Both the position numbers and the translations under genes were made by a program. Below the pieces are notes generated by a model. The model saw only the letters and a list, made by a program, of their open reading frames with translations, was not told the origin of the DNA and searched no databases. DNA of 64,000 nt from an uncultured Sinobacteraceae bacterium (lineage in GTDB: Bacteria > Pseudomonadota > Gammaproteobacteria > Nevskiales > Nevskiaceae), in contig CAIJRD010000008.1 in the NCBI GenBank assembly GCA_903822975.1, positions 94,098-158,097 of the forward strand, read 5' to 3'. Each line of letters starts with the position of its first letter. The first letter of the stretch is position 1. Shown here in pieces: positions 45,940 to 55,611 of the stretch.

Positions 45940-47967
45940 TCAGGCCGCCGCTGCCGGCTTGCTGTGCGCACGCGGATAGTCGCTGGACTCGGCGGCGAAG
46001 CGCACGAAGTAGTCGATCGAGGGCGGGTTCATCATCGCGTCGCGGCTTGCGGCCTTCGCCAGTTCCCAGCCCATCAGCAGCTTGCGCACCGGCACTTCCA
46101 TTTTCTTGCCGGTCAGCGTGTAGGGCACTTCCTCGACCTGATAGATCTTGTCCGGCACATGGCGAGGACTGCAGTCCTCGCGCAATTTCAGGCTGATCTT
46201 GCGGGCGATCGCATCGTCCAGCGCATGGCCGGGCTTGAGACGTACGAACAAGGGCATGAAGAAGCCGCCGCCGCTGAGTTCGCAGCAGACGATCAGGCTG
46301 TCCGCGACTTCTTCCACCTGTTCGACCGCACGATAGATTTCGGCAGTGCCGATGCGCACACCATGACGGTTCAGCGTGGAGTCGGAGCGACCATAGATGT
46401 ACGCGCCGCCGCGCCGGTTGATCTTGATGAAATCACCGTGACGCCAGACACCCGGGAACACTTCGAAGTACGACTCGCGATAGCGCTGGCCGCCTTCGTC
46501 GTTCCAGAAAAAGATCGGCATCGACGGGAACGGCTTGGTCACCACCAGTTCGCCGACTTCGTCGATCACTTCGCGGCCGTCGTCGCTCCAGGCGTGCACG
46601 TCCATGCCGAGCATGCGGCACTGAATCTCGCCGGCATACACCGGCAGGATCGGTGCGGCACCCACCAGACCGCTGCAGACCTCGGTGCCACCAGACTGCG
46701 AGGTAACCCACAGATCCTGCTTCACGTAGCGGTAGAACCACTCGAAGGTTTCGGGTGTGGACGGCGCACCGCTGACCACCACCGATTCCAGATGCGTCAG
46801 ATCGAACTGCTCACCTGGCTTCAGGTTGGCCTTCTCCATCATCTGCACGAAGGTGGGCGATGCACCGAACGAGGTGGCCTTGGTGTCGGCGGCGAGCTTC
46901 CACAGGAAGTCGTTGCCCGGATGCACCGGACTGCCGTCGTACAACACTGCGGCACCGCCGGTCAGCAGCGCGGCGAGCAGGATGTTCCACATCATCCAGC
47001 CGGTGGTGCTGTAGAAAAACATCACCGAATCCGGCCGCAGGTTGATGTGGAAATGCATCAGCTTGAGCTGTTCGAGCAAGGCGCCGGTGTGGCCATGCAC
47101 GATCGCCTTCGGCAGGCCGGTGGTGCCCGAGGAGAACAGCACCCACAGCGGATGATCCTGATCGACATATTCGTATTTGAAGCTTTCGCGCGGCACATCG
47201 CGATGCGTCATCACATCCTGCCAGGACACCGCGCGCTCCAGCGCCGGCATCGCTTGATCGGGATACAGATGCGGCAGCCAGACGATGCGCTGTAGCGAGG
47301 GCAGTGCCGCTGCGATCTGCCGCACTTCGGCTTCGCGATTGAAATCCTTGCCGCCAAAACGATAGCCGTCGGCTGCGAACAGCACTTTCGGTGCGATCTG
47401 CGAGAAGCGCTCGACCACCGTCTTGATGCCGAACTCGGGCGCCGCCGATGACCACACCGCACCGATCGAGGCCGTTGCCAGCAAGGCCACCGCCGTTTCC
47501 GGCACGTTCGGCATGTACGAGACGACGCGATCACCCGGAACAACACCCATCGCGCGCAATTGCGTAGCGAGAATGCGCACCTGGCGGCCGAGTTCCGACC
47601 AGGTCATCGTCGACAGCGCGCGCACTTCGGTGAGGTGATGGAACACGATCTTGTCGGGCGGCGCGATAGCCTCATAGCGCAGCATGTGCTCGGCGTAGTT
47701 CAGCTTGGCGCCTTCGAACCACTTCGCGCCGGGCATCACGCGGCGATCGAGCACCTGCTTGAAGGGCGTAACCGATTTGACCTTGAAATAGTCCCAGATC
47801 GAGCCCCAGAAGGCTTCGATATCGGTGACCGACCAGCGCCACAGTTCCGCGTAGGTGCTGAAGCCGAGCTTGCGCTCGTCGTGCAGCCATTTCATGTACG
47901 CGGAGACGTTCGAGGCTTGCGCGAATTCCCGGCGCGGCGCCCATAGCAGTTCGCCTTCGTTGATCAT
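45940..47967 (-). CDS. Acetoacetyl-CoA synthetase (acetoacetate-CoA ligase)
   Basis: Protein of 675 aa, the usual length. GAGGAG lies about ten bases before the ATG at 47967. Adenylate-forming motifs are LFSSGTTGLPKAIVHGHTG, YSTTGWMMWN (a family hallmark) and, near the C-terminus, the GKKMEVPVRKLL catalytic-Lys region. It activates acetoacetate or a related beta-keto acid to the CoA thioester with ATP. In a catabolic block it may activate a degradation intermediate; this is inference. Confidence 0.92.
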   Translation of the reverse strand: MINEGELLWAPRREFAQASNVSAYMKWLHDERKLGFSTYAELWRWSVTDIEAFWGSIWDYFKVKSVTPFKQVLDRRVMPGAKWFEGAKLNYAEHMLRYEAIAPPDKIVFHHLTEVRALSTMTWSELGRQVRILATQLRAMGVVPGDRVVSYMPNVPETAVALLATASIGAVWSSAAPEFGIKTVVERFSQIAPKVLFAADGYRFGGKDFNREAEVRQIAAALPSLQRIVWLPHLYPDQAMPALERAVSWQDVMTHRDVPRESFKYEYVDQDHPLWVLFSSGTTGLPKAIVHGHTGALLEQLKLMHFHINLRPDSVMFFYSTTGWMMWNILLAALLTGGAAVLYDGSPVHPGNDFLWKLAADTKATSFGASPTFVQMMEKANLKPGEQFDLTHLESVVVSGAPSTPETFEWFYRYVKQDLWVTSQSGGTEVCSGLVGAAPILPVYAGEIQCRMLGMDVHAWSDDGREVIDEVGELVVTKPFPSMPIFFWNDEGGQRYRESYFEVFPGVWRHGDFIKINRRGGAYIYGRSDSTLNRHGVRIGTAEIYRAVEQVEEVADSLIVCCELSGGGFFMPLFVRLKPGHALDDAIARKISLKLREDCSPRHVPDKIYQVEEVPYTLTGKKMEVPVRKLLMGWELAKAASRDAMMNPPSIDYFVRFAAESSDYPRAHSKPAAAA

Positions 47968-48027
47968 GCGAATAACTCCTCTTTGTACGTGTCACGCATT
48001 CGATTCATTCGCCCGAGCGTCTGCGAC

Positions 48028-48495
48028 TCAATGCAGCGCATAGAGGTCGTAGCGCACGACGCCGGTTTCCAGATTCACTTCGCCGACGTTGATAAATTGC
48101 AGGCGGTTGACCCAGGCGTAGTCCGGGTGCGCGCTATGCAGCATCGGCGCGGTGCGCAGGCTCAGGGTCTTAGGCAGGCGGCCGGCGAGAAATTCGCTGT
48201 GACCATTCACACCGAGATCGCCGATGCCCTGGTAGTGGATATAGATCAGCGCGCCGTCGTGGGTTTCGATCGTTGCGCGCACGTCGAGCACGCCGACGCC
48301 ATCGCTACGCAAAGTGAACCAGTCGCCTCCGACCGGCTTCAGGATGCCGCGAATGCGGTCGCCACTGACTTCACCGCCGGTAACTTCGAAGTTGATGCGA
48401 ATGCCTTCCGGCAGCGCACCGATCACCTCCGGCGGCATGCGCAGGCTGGCGCTGTAGGAGCCGACGTATTCCATCTCATAGGCGAATCGGCTCAT
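48028..48495 (-). CDS. DUF3237 family protein
   Basis: Protein of 155 aa from the ATG at 48495, which has AGGAGA at five bases. An upstream in-frame extension exists but lacks a ribosome site. The pattern GIRINFEVTGGEVSGDRIRG, the block DVRATIETHDGALIYIHYQG and the C-terminal YAWVNRLQFINVGEV are characteristic of DUF3237. The family has no established enzymatic role; members often sit among aromatic- or steroid-degradation genes. It is placed between the CoA ligase and an unknown protein in the same direction. Confidence 0.85.
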   Translation of the reverse strand: MSRFAYEMEYVGSYSASLRMPPEVIGALPEGIRINFEVTGGEVSGDRIRGILKPVGGDWFTLRSDGVGVLDVRATIETHDGALIYIHYQGIGDLGVNGHSEFLAGRLPKTLSLRTAPMLHSAHPDYAWVNRLQFINVGEVNLETGVVRYDLYALH

Positions 48496-48527
48496 TGCTG
48501 TCTCCTGGACGTTCGACATGGGAGCGT

Positions 48528-49379
48528 TCAGCCGCGCAAGGCGGCCAGACGATCGAGCACTTGTTCCGGATTGGCATCGGCCGGAATTTCGGCAAAACGA
48601 AAACCGCCCGCGGAACCAGGCGGCGCGGCACCACCACTCCAGTACGAAGCGGGCGTAACGACACCGCTGATCAATCCGGCAACGGCGGCGGTGGCGATGA
48701 CGAAGCCGAGAGCAGTGGCGCCGGCCAGTGCGCTGCCCTCGCCGTCGACCTGCAGACCCAGATCCCAGCGATAGTGCGCAGCAACGTTGATCACCGGCTG
48801 GTACCACTCCAGTTCTGCGGCTTGCAGCGGCTGCGAACCGGCTGCTTCCCGTGCTTCCTGCAGCACCAGGCCATCGAGTGCGCTGTCGCCGAAGGCGCGT
48901 AGAAAATCTGCGACGTAAACCGCGGCCGAATCGATCTCGTCGGCACCGATGTCGAGAGCGTCCGAATTGCCGCTGGCTTGCGCATACGCGCCTGCGATCC
49001 AGCGTCGCGGTAACGGCAGCACCAGCATCAGCGGCGTTTTCGCAAAGCTGCTGCGCAGTCCGCCGACCAGTTCCACCAGATGCGCGCGCAGGCCCGCATC
49101 TGCGAGCAGCGTCTTCAAGGGAAACAGCGCGCGCTTTTTTTCCGCCATCGACGTTACCAAGGCCGGATGCGCCGCGAGCCAGGCTTCAATCGCTGCATCC
49201 AGCGGCACCGCAATCACATCGGCTTTCAACAGTCCCTGCGCCTTGCGTTGCCAGGCGACGTAGGCGCTGACATCCAGCCACGGAATCTTGCCGCCGGCGA
49301 GCAGCTTGCCTGCATAGGCAGTGGCATCGATCCACAGCAGCTTGCCATTGCCATGCAGCGCATCGAGAAAGGCGGCCAT
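48528..49379 (-). CDS. Conserved-looking protein of unknown function, 283 aa
   Basis: Protein of 283 aa; AAGGATCG lies just before the ATG at 49379. It begins MAAFLDALHGNGKLLWIDATAYAGKLL and contains the Leu/Ala-rich segment HLVELVGGLRSSFAKTPLML and a Gly/Ala-rich hydrophobic stretch near residue 225. There is no signal peptide. I do not recognise the family. Its position between DUF3237 and SDR genes, with short gaps on both sides (32 and 30 bases), says it is part of the catabolic operon. Confidence 0.75.
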   Translation of the reverse strand: MAAFLDALHGNGKLLWIDATAYAGKLLAGGKIPWLDVSAYVAWQRKAQGLLKADVIAVPLDAAIEAWLAAHPALVTSMAEKKRALFPLKTLLADAGLRAHLVELVGGLRSSFAKTPLMLVLPLPRRWIAGAYAQASGNSDALDIGADEIDSAAVYVADFLRAFGDSALDGLVLQEAREAAGSQPLQAAELEWYQPVINVAAHYRWDLGLQVDGEGSALAGATALGFVIATAAVAGLISGVVTPASYWSGGAAPPGSAGGFRFAEIPADANPEQVLDRLAALRG

Positions 49380-49409
49380 CGATCGATCCTTACGCGGTGT
49401 GGCGGCGTA

Positions 49410-50225
<816 letters not shown>

Positions 50226-50286
50226 GTTGTCTTCCTCCAGTCTTTCTTATGGTTGTTGTGCGATGCCGCTGCGCGTGTTCGGCGCC

Positions 50287-50505
50287 CTACGTGGTCGAAT
50301 AAGCGATGTGATCGATGCCGTGCAGCAGCGACCACAGATTCTCAAAGTCATAGATCGTCTTCGAGACTTTCTTCAAGCCGTCGAAGAAGCACTTCGAAAG
50401 GTCATAGGCCGCGGTCACCGTGTTGCTGCGGTAGACGCTGTCGCCGTCGATCACGCAGAGGTCGCTCAGCGCGCCGCCGTTATCGATCTTGATCAGATTG
50501 CGCAT
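50287..50505 (-). pseudogene. N-terminal fragment of a hydantoinase/oxoprolinase-like protein
   Basis: Only 72 codons. The start IKIDNGGALSDLCVIDGDSVY resembles the phosphate-binding DxGGTxTD motif of HyuA/acetone-carboxylase-type subunits, and DLSKCFFDGLKK and HIAYSTT match the following family blocks, which normally continue as STTQGTNAL. Here a TAG follows YSTT directly and the rest is absent. GAGAAG lies before the ATG, so a short peptide may still be made. A deletion is the simplest explanation; a real short paralogue cannot be excluded. Confidence 0.5.
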
Positions 50506-51400
50506 GAATCTTCTCGTCTTACTGCGCGATGGAGGCCGAAGCGGAGTGCTCGCGAGTGGTGATGCGGCGCAGCACTCAGCCGCCGAATCGTTCGTGCACG
50601 TGCGGCGCGGCTAAGGTGATAAGGGGGCGTTGGCACAGACGCCGGGGCGTTGCGCGGTCGGCAGTCGACAGCCGTGGCCGTCGACGACGGGCTTCGTCGC
50701 TAGCATCCTGCTCCTCCAACTCATTGTTGTTTGGACGCCAGGCCTGGGATGAGCAGGACGCAGGCGGTGACAGCGTCCCCACCCGCACCTCATGCATGCA
50801 ATGCGATGCGGTGTGTGGCGCTGTCTGATCCGCGCTGCGGCGACCTGACTTGGGTCGCGCAGCGAGTGACTGCACCGAGTCTACGTTTGCGCCGTCACCG
50901 CACCGCTACCCTGTCGGGTAGTTTTGGCCGGCCTTCGTCGAAACCTGCGGCCCGCACGCCCGGCGCTGCCCGAACGCTATTTCCGGTCGCCGACTTAGCT
51001 CCTGTTTCGAACCGATCGAATCTGAAAACCTTGCGCGTCGGCGACACAAAGGCAGCCGGCTTGAAGGCCGTGTTTGTCCGAACTTTTCAAGCCGCGCGAA
51101 CTGAGGATGGCCAGGCCGCCAGGCCGCCAGTCCACCACTGCCCACCCGCGATCAGCCACGCTGCTGAACGATGGAGTTCCAACCGATTGACCCCGGAGTC
51201 GCGCTGACGCATAGGCCGATGCCGCCTGATTCCTCAGGCGCAGCGATTCGAGCTTTGTTACCGATTGGGCGTTGATCGTCGACGGCGGGGACGCGAGCTT
51301 GATACCGCACTGCGCCGTGCCATCCGTTTCAATCGTGTTGGCCGACTGATGCGCCGCGAGTCCCTGGAAGCGGCGTAACCTCAAAACCGAGTTCGGCAGC
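50506..51400. other. Gene-poor region of about 0.9 kb
   Basis: No frame here has a recognisable product, and the codon use of all open frames looks random. The less GC-rich patch at 51000-51400 may include decayed coding sequence. It probably contains the promoter of the minus-strand catabolic operon near 50520-50700, but I see no clear box. Confidence 0.4.
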
Positions 51401-51883
51401 TTATGAAAATGCACTGACCGAGCGATAGCGCTGCTCGAATTCCTGGCTCAGTCGCTTGCGCGCCTGGGCGGCTTCGAAGCGGCGCAGTTCGTCCGGCGTG
51501 GAAGGTTGCAGCGGCGGCACCGCGATCGGCTTGCCGTCGTCACCCACCGCGACCATCGTGAAGAAACAGCTGTTGGCGTGCCGCACGACTTCGCTACGAA
51601 TGTCCTCGGCGACCACCTTGATACCGATCTCCATCGACGTGCGGCCGGTGTAGTTGACCGATGCGAGAAACGTCACGATTTCGCCGACATTGATCGCCTG
51701 ACGGAACATCACCTGATCGACCGACAAGGTCACGACATAACAACCGGCATAGCGGCTGGCGCAGGCGTAGGCAACCTGATCGAGCAGCTTGAGGATGCTG
51801 CCACCATGCACCTTGCCGGAGAAGTTCGCCATGTCCGGCGTCATCAGCACCGACATGCTGAGCTGGTGCTTGGAGAAGTTCAT
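51401..51883 (-). CDS. Acyl-CoA thioesterase, YciA-like hotdog fold
   Basis: Protein of 160 aa. The blocks MTPDMANFSGKVHGGSILKLLDQVAYACASRYAG and MFRQAINVGEIVTFLASVNYTGRTSMEIGI are typical of the YciA/ACOT hotdog thioesterases, which hydrolyse short- to long-chain acyl-CoA. The catalytic Asp is in the LLDQVAY helix. It is cytoplasmic. The gene stands alone on the minus strand after a gene-poor gap. Confidence 0.9.
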   Translation of the reverse strand: MNFSKHQLSMSVLMTPDMANFSGKVHGGSILKLLDQVAYACASRYAGCYVVTLSVDQVMFRQAINVGEIVTFLASVNYTGRTSMEIGIKVVAEDIRSEVVRHANSCFFTMVAVGDDGKPIAVPPLQPSTPDELRRFEAAQARKRLSQEFEQRYRSVSAFS

Positions 51884-52254
51884 GCGGGCATCCTTGGGCG
51901 GTGTTGGGCGGTGTCGGGTTATGCGCGAATGGGAGACGTTGCCGAAGCCGTTGGCGCAAGGCTTTCAAGCGTAGCGTAAACCGACGCGGATGCGCGGCCG
52001 TGCTCGGTCATGCTCGGTCGCGCAGCAAGCCGATGACGTCCCGCGCACATTCCGAAACCTGCGACCGATAGGCGCTTGAACTTTTCGGGAACAGGCGCCT
52101 TCGTGCATGGCGTCGTTTCGAAAGTCGCCGCTTGCGAGTTCTGAACGTTGCGGAGATGCGCCTGCGCCACCGTTGGATGCGTCGCGAGTGCTGCAATCGC
52201 GCAGGTAACGCGACATCGTGCAGCTGGACGCCACCCACAGTCGGCGCCTTTCGA
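51884..52254. other. Intergenic region, nothing recognised
   Basis: About 370 bases between the thioesterase and CorC-like genes (both minus strand). It shows no recognisable gene, repeat or terminator. It should contain the promoter of the thioesterase gene. Confidence 0.4.
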
Positions 52255-53595
52255 TCAATCGATCGCAGGCTTGCGTCGCATCACCCGCACGCGCTCGACC
52301 ACGGCACCGCGCGCCTTCATCACCCGCACTTCCCATTGGCCCAGTTCGATCGCATCGCCAATCTTCGGCATCTGACCGAGCCGCTGCATCAGCAGCCCGG
52401 TGACGGTGCTCACGTCCGCACTCTCGGCAATGCGCTCGCCGGTTTCGCGTTCGAGCCGGTACAGCGGGGTATCGCCGCGCACCAGCAAGGAACCGTCGTC
52501 GAGCCAGTGCGGCTCGCGCTCGACTGTTGTGAGACGTTCGCGTTCGTGCTCGTCGTTGATGTCGCCGAGAATCGCTTCGAGTATGTCTTCCATCGTGATG
52601 AAGCCGGCGAGTTCGCCCGCTTCGTCTTCAACGAGGGCGATGTGCGGCGCGCCGAGGCGAAAGCTGCGCAGTAATTCCGACAGCGGCGTGTCCTGCTGCA
52701 CGCATTGCAACGGACGCATCTGTGCCTTGAGGCGCGACTGGAAATCGGCGCCGGGGCCGATCAGGTAGATGTCTTTCAACAGCAGCACGCCGAGTGCCGC
52801 GCCACTGGCCGCGTCGACGTAGGGATAACGGCTGAAGCGGTAAATCTGCAGCAGGCGGCGAACGTCCGCATGGCTATCGTCGCTGGCGATCCGCACCAGT
52901 TCGCGGCGGCCGCGCATCACATCGCTGGCGTGCAGATCGGCCAGATCGATCGCGTGGGCCAGCAGACGATTGACTTCGCGACCGGCGTGGCCGGCACCAT
53001 CGCGATCCGGATCGACGATGCGGCGCAGTTCGTCGCGCGAGTACGGCGTATCGCCGCCGTGGCCGGCATCGAGTCCGGCACGCCGCAGCGTCCAGTTGGC
53101 GCTGGCATTCAGAATCCAGATGAACGGAAACATCAGCCAATAGAACAGATAGAGCGGCAGCGCCGTCCACAGCGAGATCGCCTCCGGTTTGCGCAGCGCC
53201 GCCGACTTCGGCGCGAGTTCGCCGAGCACGATATGCAAGTACGAGATGATCGCGAACGCCAGCACGAAGGCGATCGACTCGCCGAGTTCGGATGCCGCGT
53301 TGATGCCGATCGCCGCCAGCGGTTTCTCAATCAGCGCGGCAAAGGCCGGCTCGCCGATCCAGCCGAGGCCGAGCGACGCCAGCGTGATGCCAAGCTGACA
53401 TGCGGAGAGATAGGCATCGAGCTGGCCATGCACCACCGCGAGGATGCGACCGCGCAGTCCATGCAGGCGGCGCAGTTCGTCGATGCGCGTGTGCCGCAGT
53501 TTGACGATCGCAAATTCGGACGCGACGAAGAATCCATTGAGCAACACCAGCAGCAATGCCGATGCGACCAGGGACAGGTTTTGCAGAACACTCAT
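52255..53595 (-). CDS. Hemolysin-C/CorC family (CNNM-like) membrane protein
   Basis: Protein of 446 aa from the ATG at 53595. It has the typical order: a DUF21 membrane domain (residues 1-180, four hydrophobic segments, with NGFFVASEFAIVKLRHTRI), a CBS pair (about 210-340, including ASDVMRGRRELV and GFITMEDILEAILGDI) and a C-terminal CorC/HlyC transporter-associated domain (DDGSLLVRGDTPLY). Relatives take part in Mg2+ or Co2+ export. Neighbours give no further hint apart from the chrA gene upstream. Confidence 0.9.
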   Translation of the reverse strand: MSVLQNLSLVASALLLVLLNGFFVASEFAIVKLRHTRIDELRRLHGLRGRILAVVHGQLDAYLSACQLGITLASLGLGWIGEPAFAALIEKPLAAIGINAASELGESIAFVLAFAIISYLHIVLGELAPKSAALRKPEAISLWTALPLYLFYWLMFPFIWILNASANWTLRRAGLDAGHGGDTPYSRDELRRIVDPDRDGAGHAGREVNRLLAHAIDLADLHASDVMRGRRELVRIASDDSHADVRRLLQIYRFSRYPYVDAASGAALGVLLLKDIYLIGPGADFQSRLKAQMRPLQCVQQDTPLSELLRSFRLGAPHIALVEDEAGELAGFITMEDILEAILGDINDEHERERLTTVEREPHWLDDGSLLVRGDTPLYRLERETGERIAESADVSTVTGLLMQRLGQMPKIGDAIELGQWEVRVMKARGAVVERVRVMRRKPAID

Positions 53596-53902
53596 CGAAC
53601 ACGGCGGCAGCAAAAGACCAAGCAGTCTCGCAAGCAGATTAGCGGTTTACGCGCATGGCGGTGTCGTGGACCGACGCAAGAACCTCGCATCGACGACGCC
53701 TTGATCAGATATCAATCAATGATTGATCATCATTTAGCGATCGGGTTTCGACCCACTATCGATCAGGCCGCGCGGAGACCTGATTCCGCATGAATCGCGC
53801 ATCGAAGTTCCAACCGATACGCACTTGGAACAGCGCAAGATTTGCCGGCGCCACGACGCACGCAGTGAGCAAGAAGGCGTCGCGCACGGGTGCGGCGACC
53901 GC
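53596..53902. other. Intergenic region between the CorC-like gene and chrA
   Basis: About 300 bases, noticeably less GC-rich around 53700-53760. The inverted sequence TCAATCAATGATTGATCATCATT at this point contains the dyad AATCAATGATTGATT-like, which might be an operator. No gene is supported here. Confidence 0.35.
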
Positions 53903-55270
53903 TCAGAATCCGGCCAGACGCGACAGCAGTCCGATCGCCGCACAGACCAGCAAGGTGCGGATCAGACCCACATGGAAACGCAGCATCGCCAGCATTGCGC
54001 CGGCACCGAGCAGCAGCGCCCAGGGATCGAGACTCGCCGGCATCGGCACCGGCAGATGCAGGCCGTAGCCCTGCCAGTCGCGCACGTCGCGAAACAATAC
54101 GTGCAGCGCGAACCAGACCGACAGGTTGAGAATCACCCCGACCACCGCCGCGGTGATGCCAGTGAGCGCGGCCGACAGCCAGCGATTGCCGCGCAGGCGT
54201 TCGATGTAGGGCGCGCCGAGGAAAATCCACAGGAAGCACGGCACGAAACTGACCCAGGTGGACAGCGCAGCACCGATCACACCGGCCAGCATCGGATTCA
54301 GCGCGCCCGGCATGCGGTGCGCACCGAGAAAGCCGACGTAGGTCAGCACCAGAATCAGCGGCCCCGGCGTGGTCTCAGCCAGTGCGAGACCTTGCACCAT
54401 CTCGCGCGGCGACAGCCAGCCGAAATGCTCGACCGCCTGCTGCGCCATGTAGGCCAGCACGGCGTAGGCGCCACCGAAGGTGACCACGGCCATCTTGCTG
54501 AAGAACACCGATTCCTGGGTAAATACAGACTGCGGGCCTGCAAACAACAGCAGCAGCACGACCGGCAGGCTCCACAGCAGCGCACCGATCAGCAGCACCC
54601 GGATCAGCCAGGCGGCGCGCGGGCGCGCGTGATCAGGCACCGGCTCGTCGTCGGCCGCCTCGGCCTTGCCACCACCGGGCAGAAACAGCGCGGGACGAAA
54701 GCGCGCGCCGATCAGGCCGATCGTGCCTGCGGCGAGCACGATCAGCGGGAACGGTGCGCCGAACGCGAAGATTGCTACAAACGCGGTAGCAGCCAGCACG
54801 TACAGCGCGCGATTCTTCAATGCACGCCGGCCGACGCGGATCACCGCTTCGAGCACGATCGCCAGCGTCGCCGCCTGCATGCCGAACAGCAGGCCCTGCA
54901 TCCAGGCGAGTTCGCCGAAGCGCACGTAGAGAGCGGCAATCGCCGTCATCAGCACGAAGCCGGGCAGGATGAACAGCACGCCGGCAACCAGCCCGCCCCA
55001 GGTCTTGTGCAGCAGCCAGCCGACATAGACCGCCAATTGCTGGGCCTCGGGGCCGGGCAGCAGCATGCAGTAGTTGAGCGCGTGCAGGAACCGCGTTTCG
55101 CTGATCCAGCGGCGCTCCTCGACCAGCATGCGATGCATCAGCGCGATCTGCCCGGCCGGGCCGCCAAAGCTGAGGAATCCGATTTTCAGCCAGACCCAGA
55201 ACGCTTCGCGGAAGCTGGGTGCGATGCGGTCATGCAGCGGCGCAGTGCGGGTTTCGGCGGGAGTCGGCAC
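53903..55270 (-). CDS. chrA: Chromate transporter ChrA, long-chain form
   Basis: Protein of 455 aa starting at the GTG at 55270. It contains two homologous CHR halves. The first has IGFLSFGGPAGQIALMHRML and LPGPEAQQLAVYVGW, the second VVTFGGAYAVLAYMAQQ and TTPGPLILVLTYVGF. About eleven hydrophobic segments are present. The long form exports chromate using the proton gradient. There is no chrB regulator next to it. Confidence 0.92.
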   Translation of the reverse strand: MPTPAETRTAPLHDRIAPSFREAFWVWLKIGFLSFGGPAGQIALMHRMLVEERRWISETRFLHALNYCMLLPGPEAQQLAVYVGWLLHKTWGGLVAGVLFILPGFVLMTAIAALYVRFGELAWMQGLLFGMQAATLAIVLEAVIRVGRRALKNRALYVLAATAFVAIFAFGAPFPLIVLAAGTIGLIGARFRPALFLPGGGKAEAADDEPVPDHARPRAAWLIRVLLIGALLWSLPVVLLLLFAGPQSVFTQESVFFSKMAVVTFGGAYAVLAYMAQQAVEHFGWLSPREMVQGLALAETTPGPLILVLTYVGFLGAHRMPGALNPMLAGVIGAALSTWVSFVPCFLWIFLGAPYIERLRGNRWLSAALTGITAAVVGVILNLSVWFALHVLFRDVRDWQGYGLHLPVPMPASLDPWALLLGAGAMLAMLRFHVGLIRTLLVCAAIGLLSRLAGF

Positions 55271-55611
55271 GCGCGGTCGAAAACTGGCTTGGAGTGGAAG
55301 CGTTCAGCTTAGCCGATGTCGTTCACGCACCGGCGGCCGACCGCTGCGGGCAACTCGAACAGCCAGGATACGCAGGCGAATTGATCGCGCCTCATCTCGG
55401 CTGTTGCTGCCCGACCCGACCTGCGATGGCACGGCCGATCGGCTTACAAACCTCGGCATAAAATCTGGCTTCGTCGAAGCCGGAAGCACGGCATGTCTCC
55501 CGGGACCGGACGACCCCGGGTAAATGGCGTCAACGGTCATGCTGGTGCAATCGCCGCTGGCTATTTTGCTGAATATTTTTTTGTGCGAACCATTCGCGCC
55601 AGGGAGTTCAC
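55271..55611. other. Divergent intergenic region
   Basis: About 340 bases between chrA and the phosphoesterase gene. It must contain two promoters. An AT-rich tract around 55560-55590 (TATTTTGCTGAATATTTTTTTG) is the best candidate for the phosphoesterase promoter region. No operator is evident. Confidence 0.4.

Noticed and set aside
44878..47295. 805-codon plus-strand open frame
   Set aside because: Shadow of the esterase and CoA ligase genes.
50731..51207. Possible small genes in the gene-poor region
   Set aside because: No ribosome site, no hydrophobic or domain pattern and random-looking composition on both strands.
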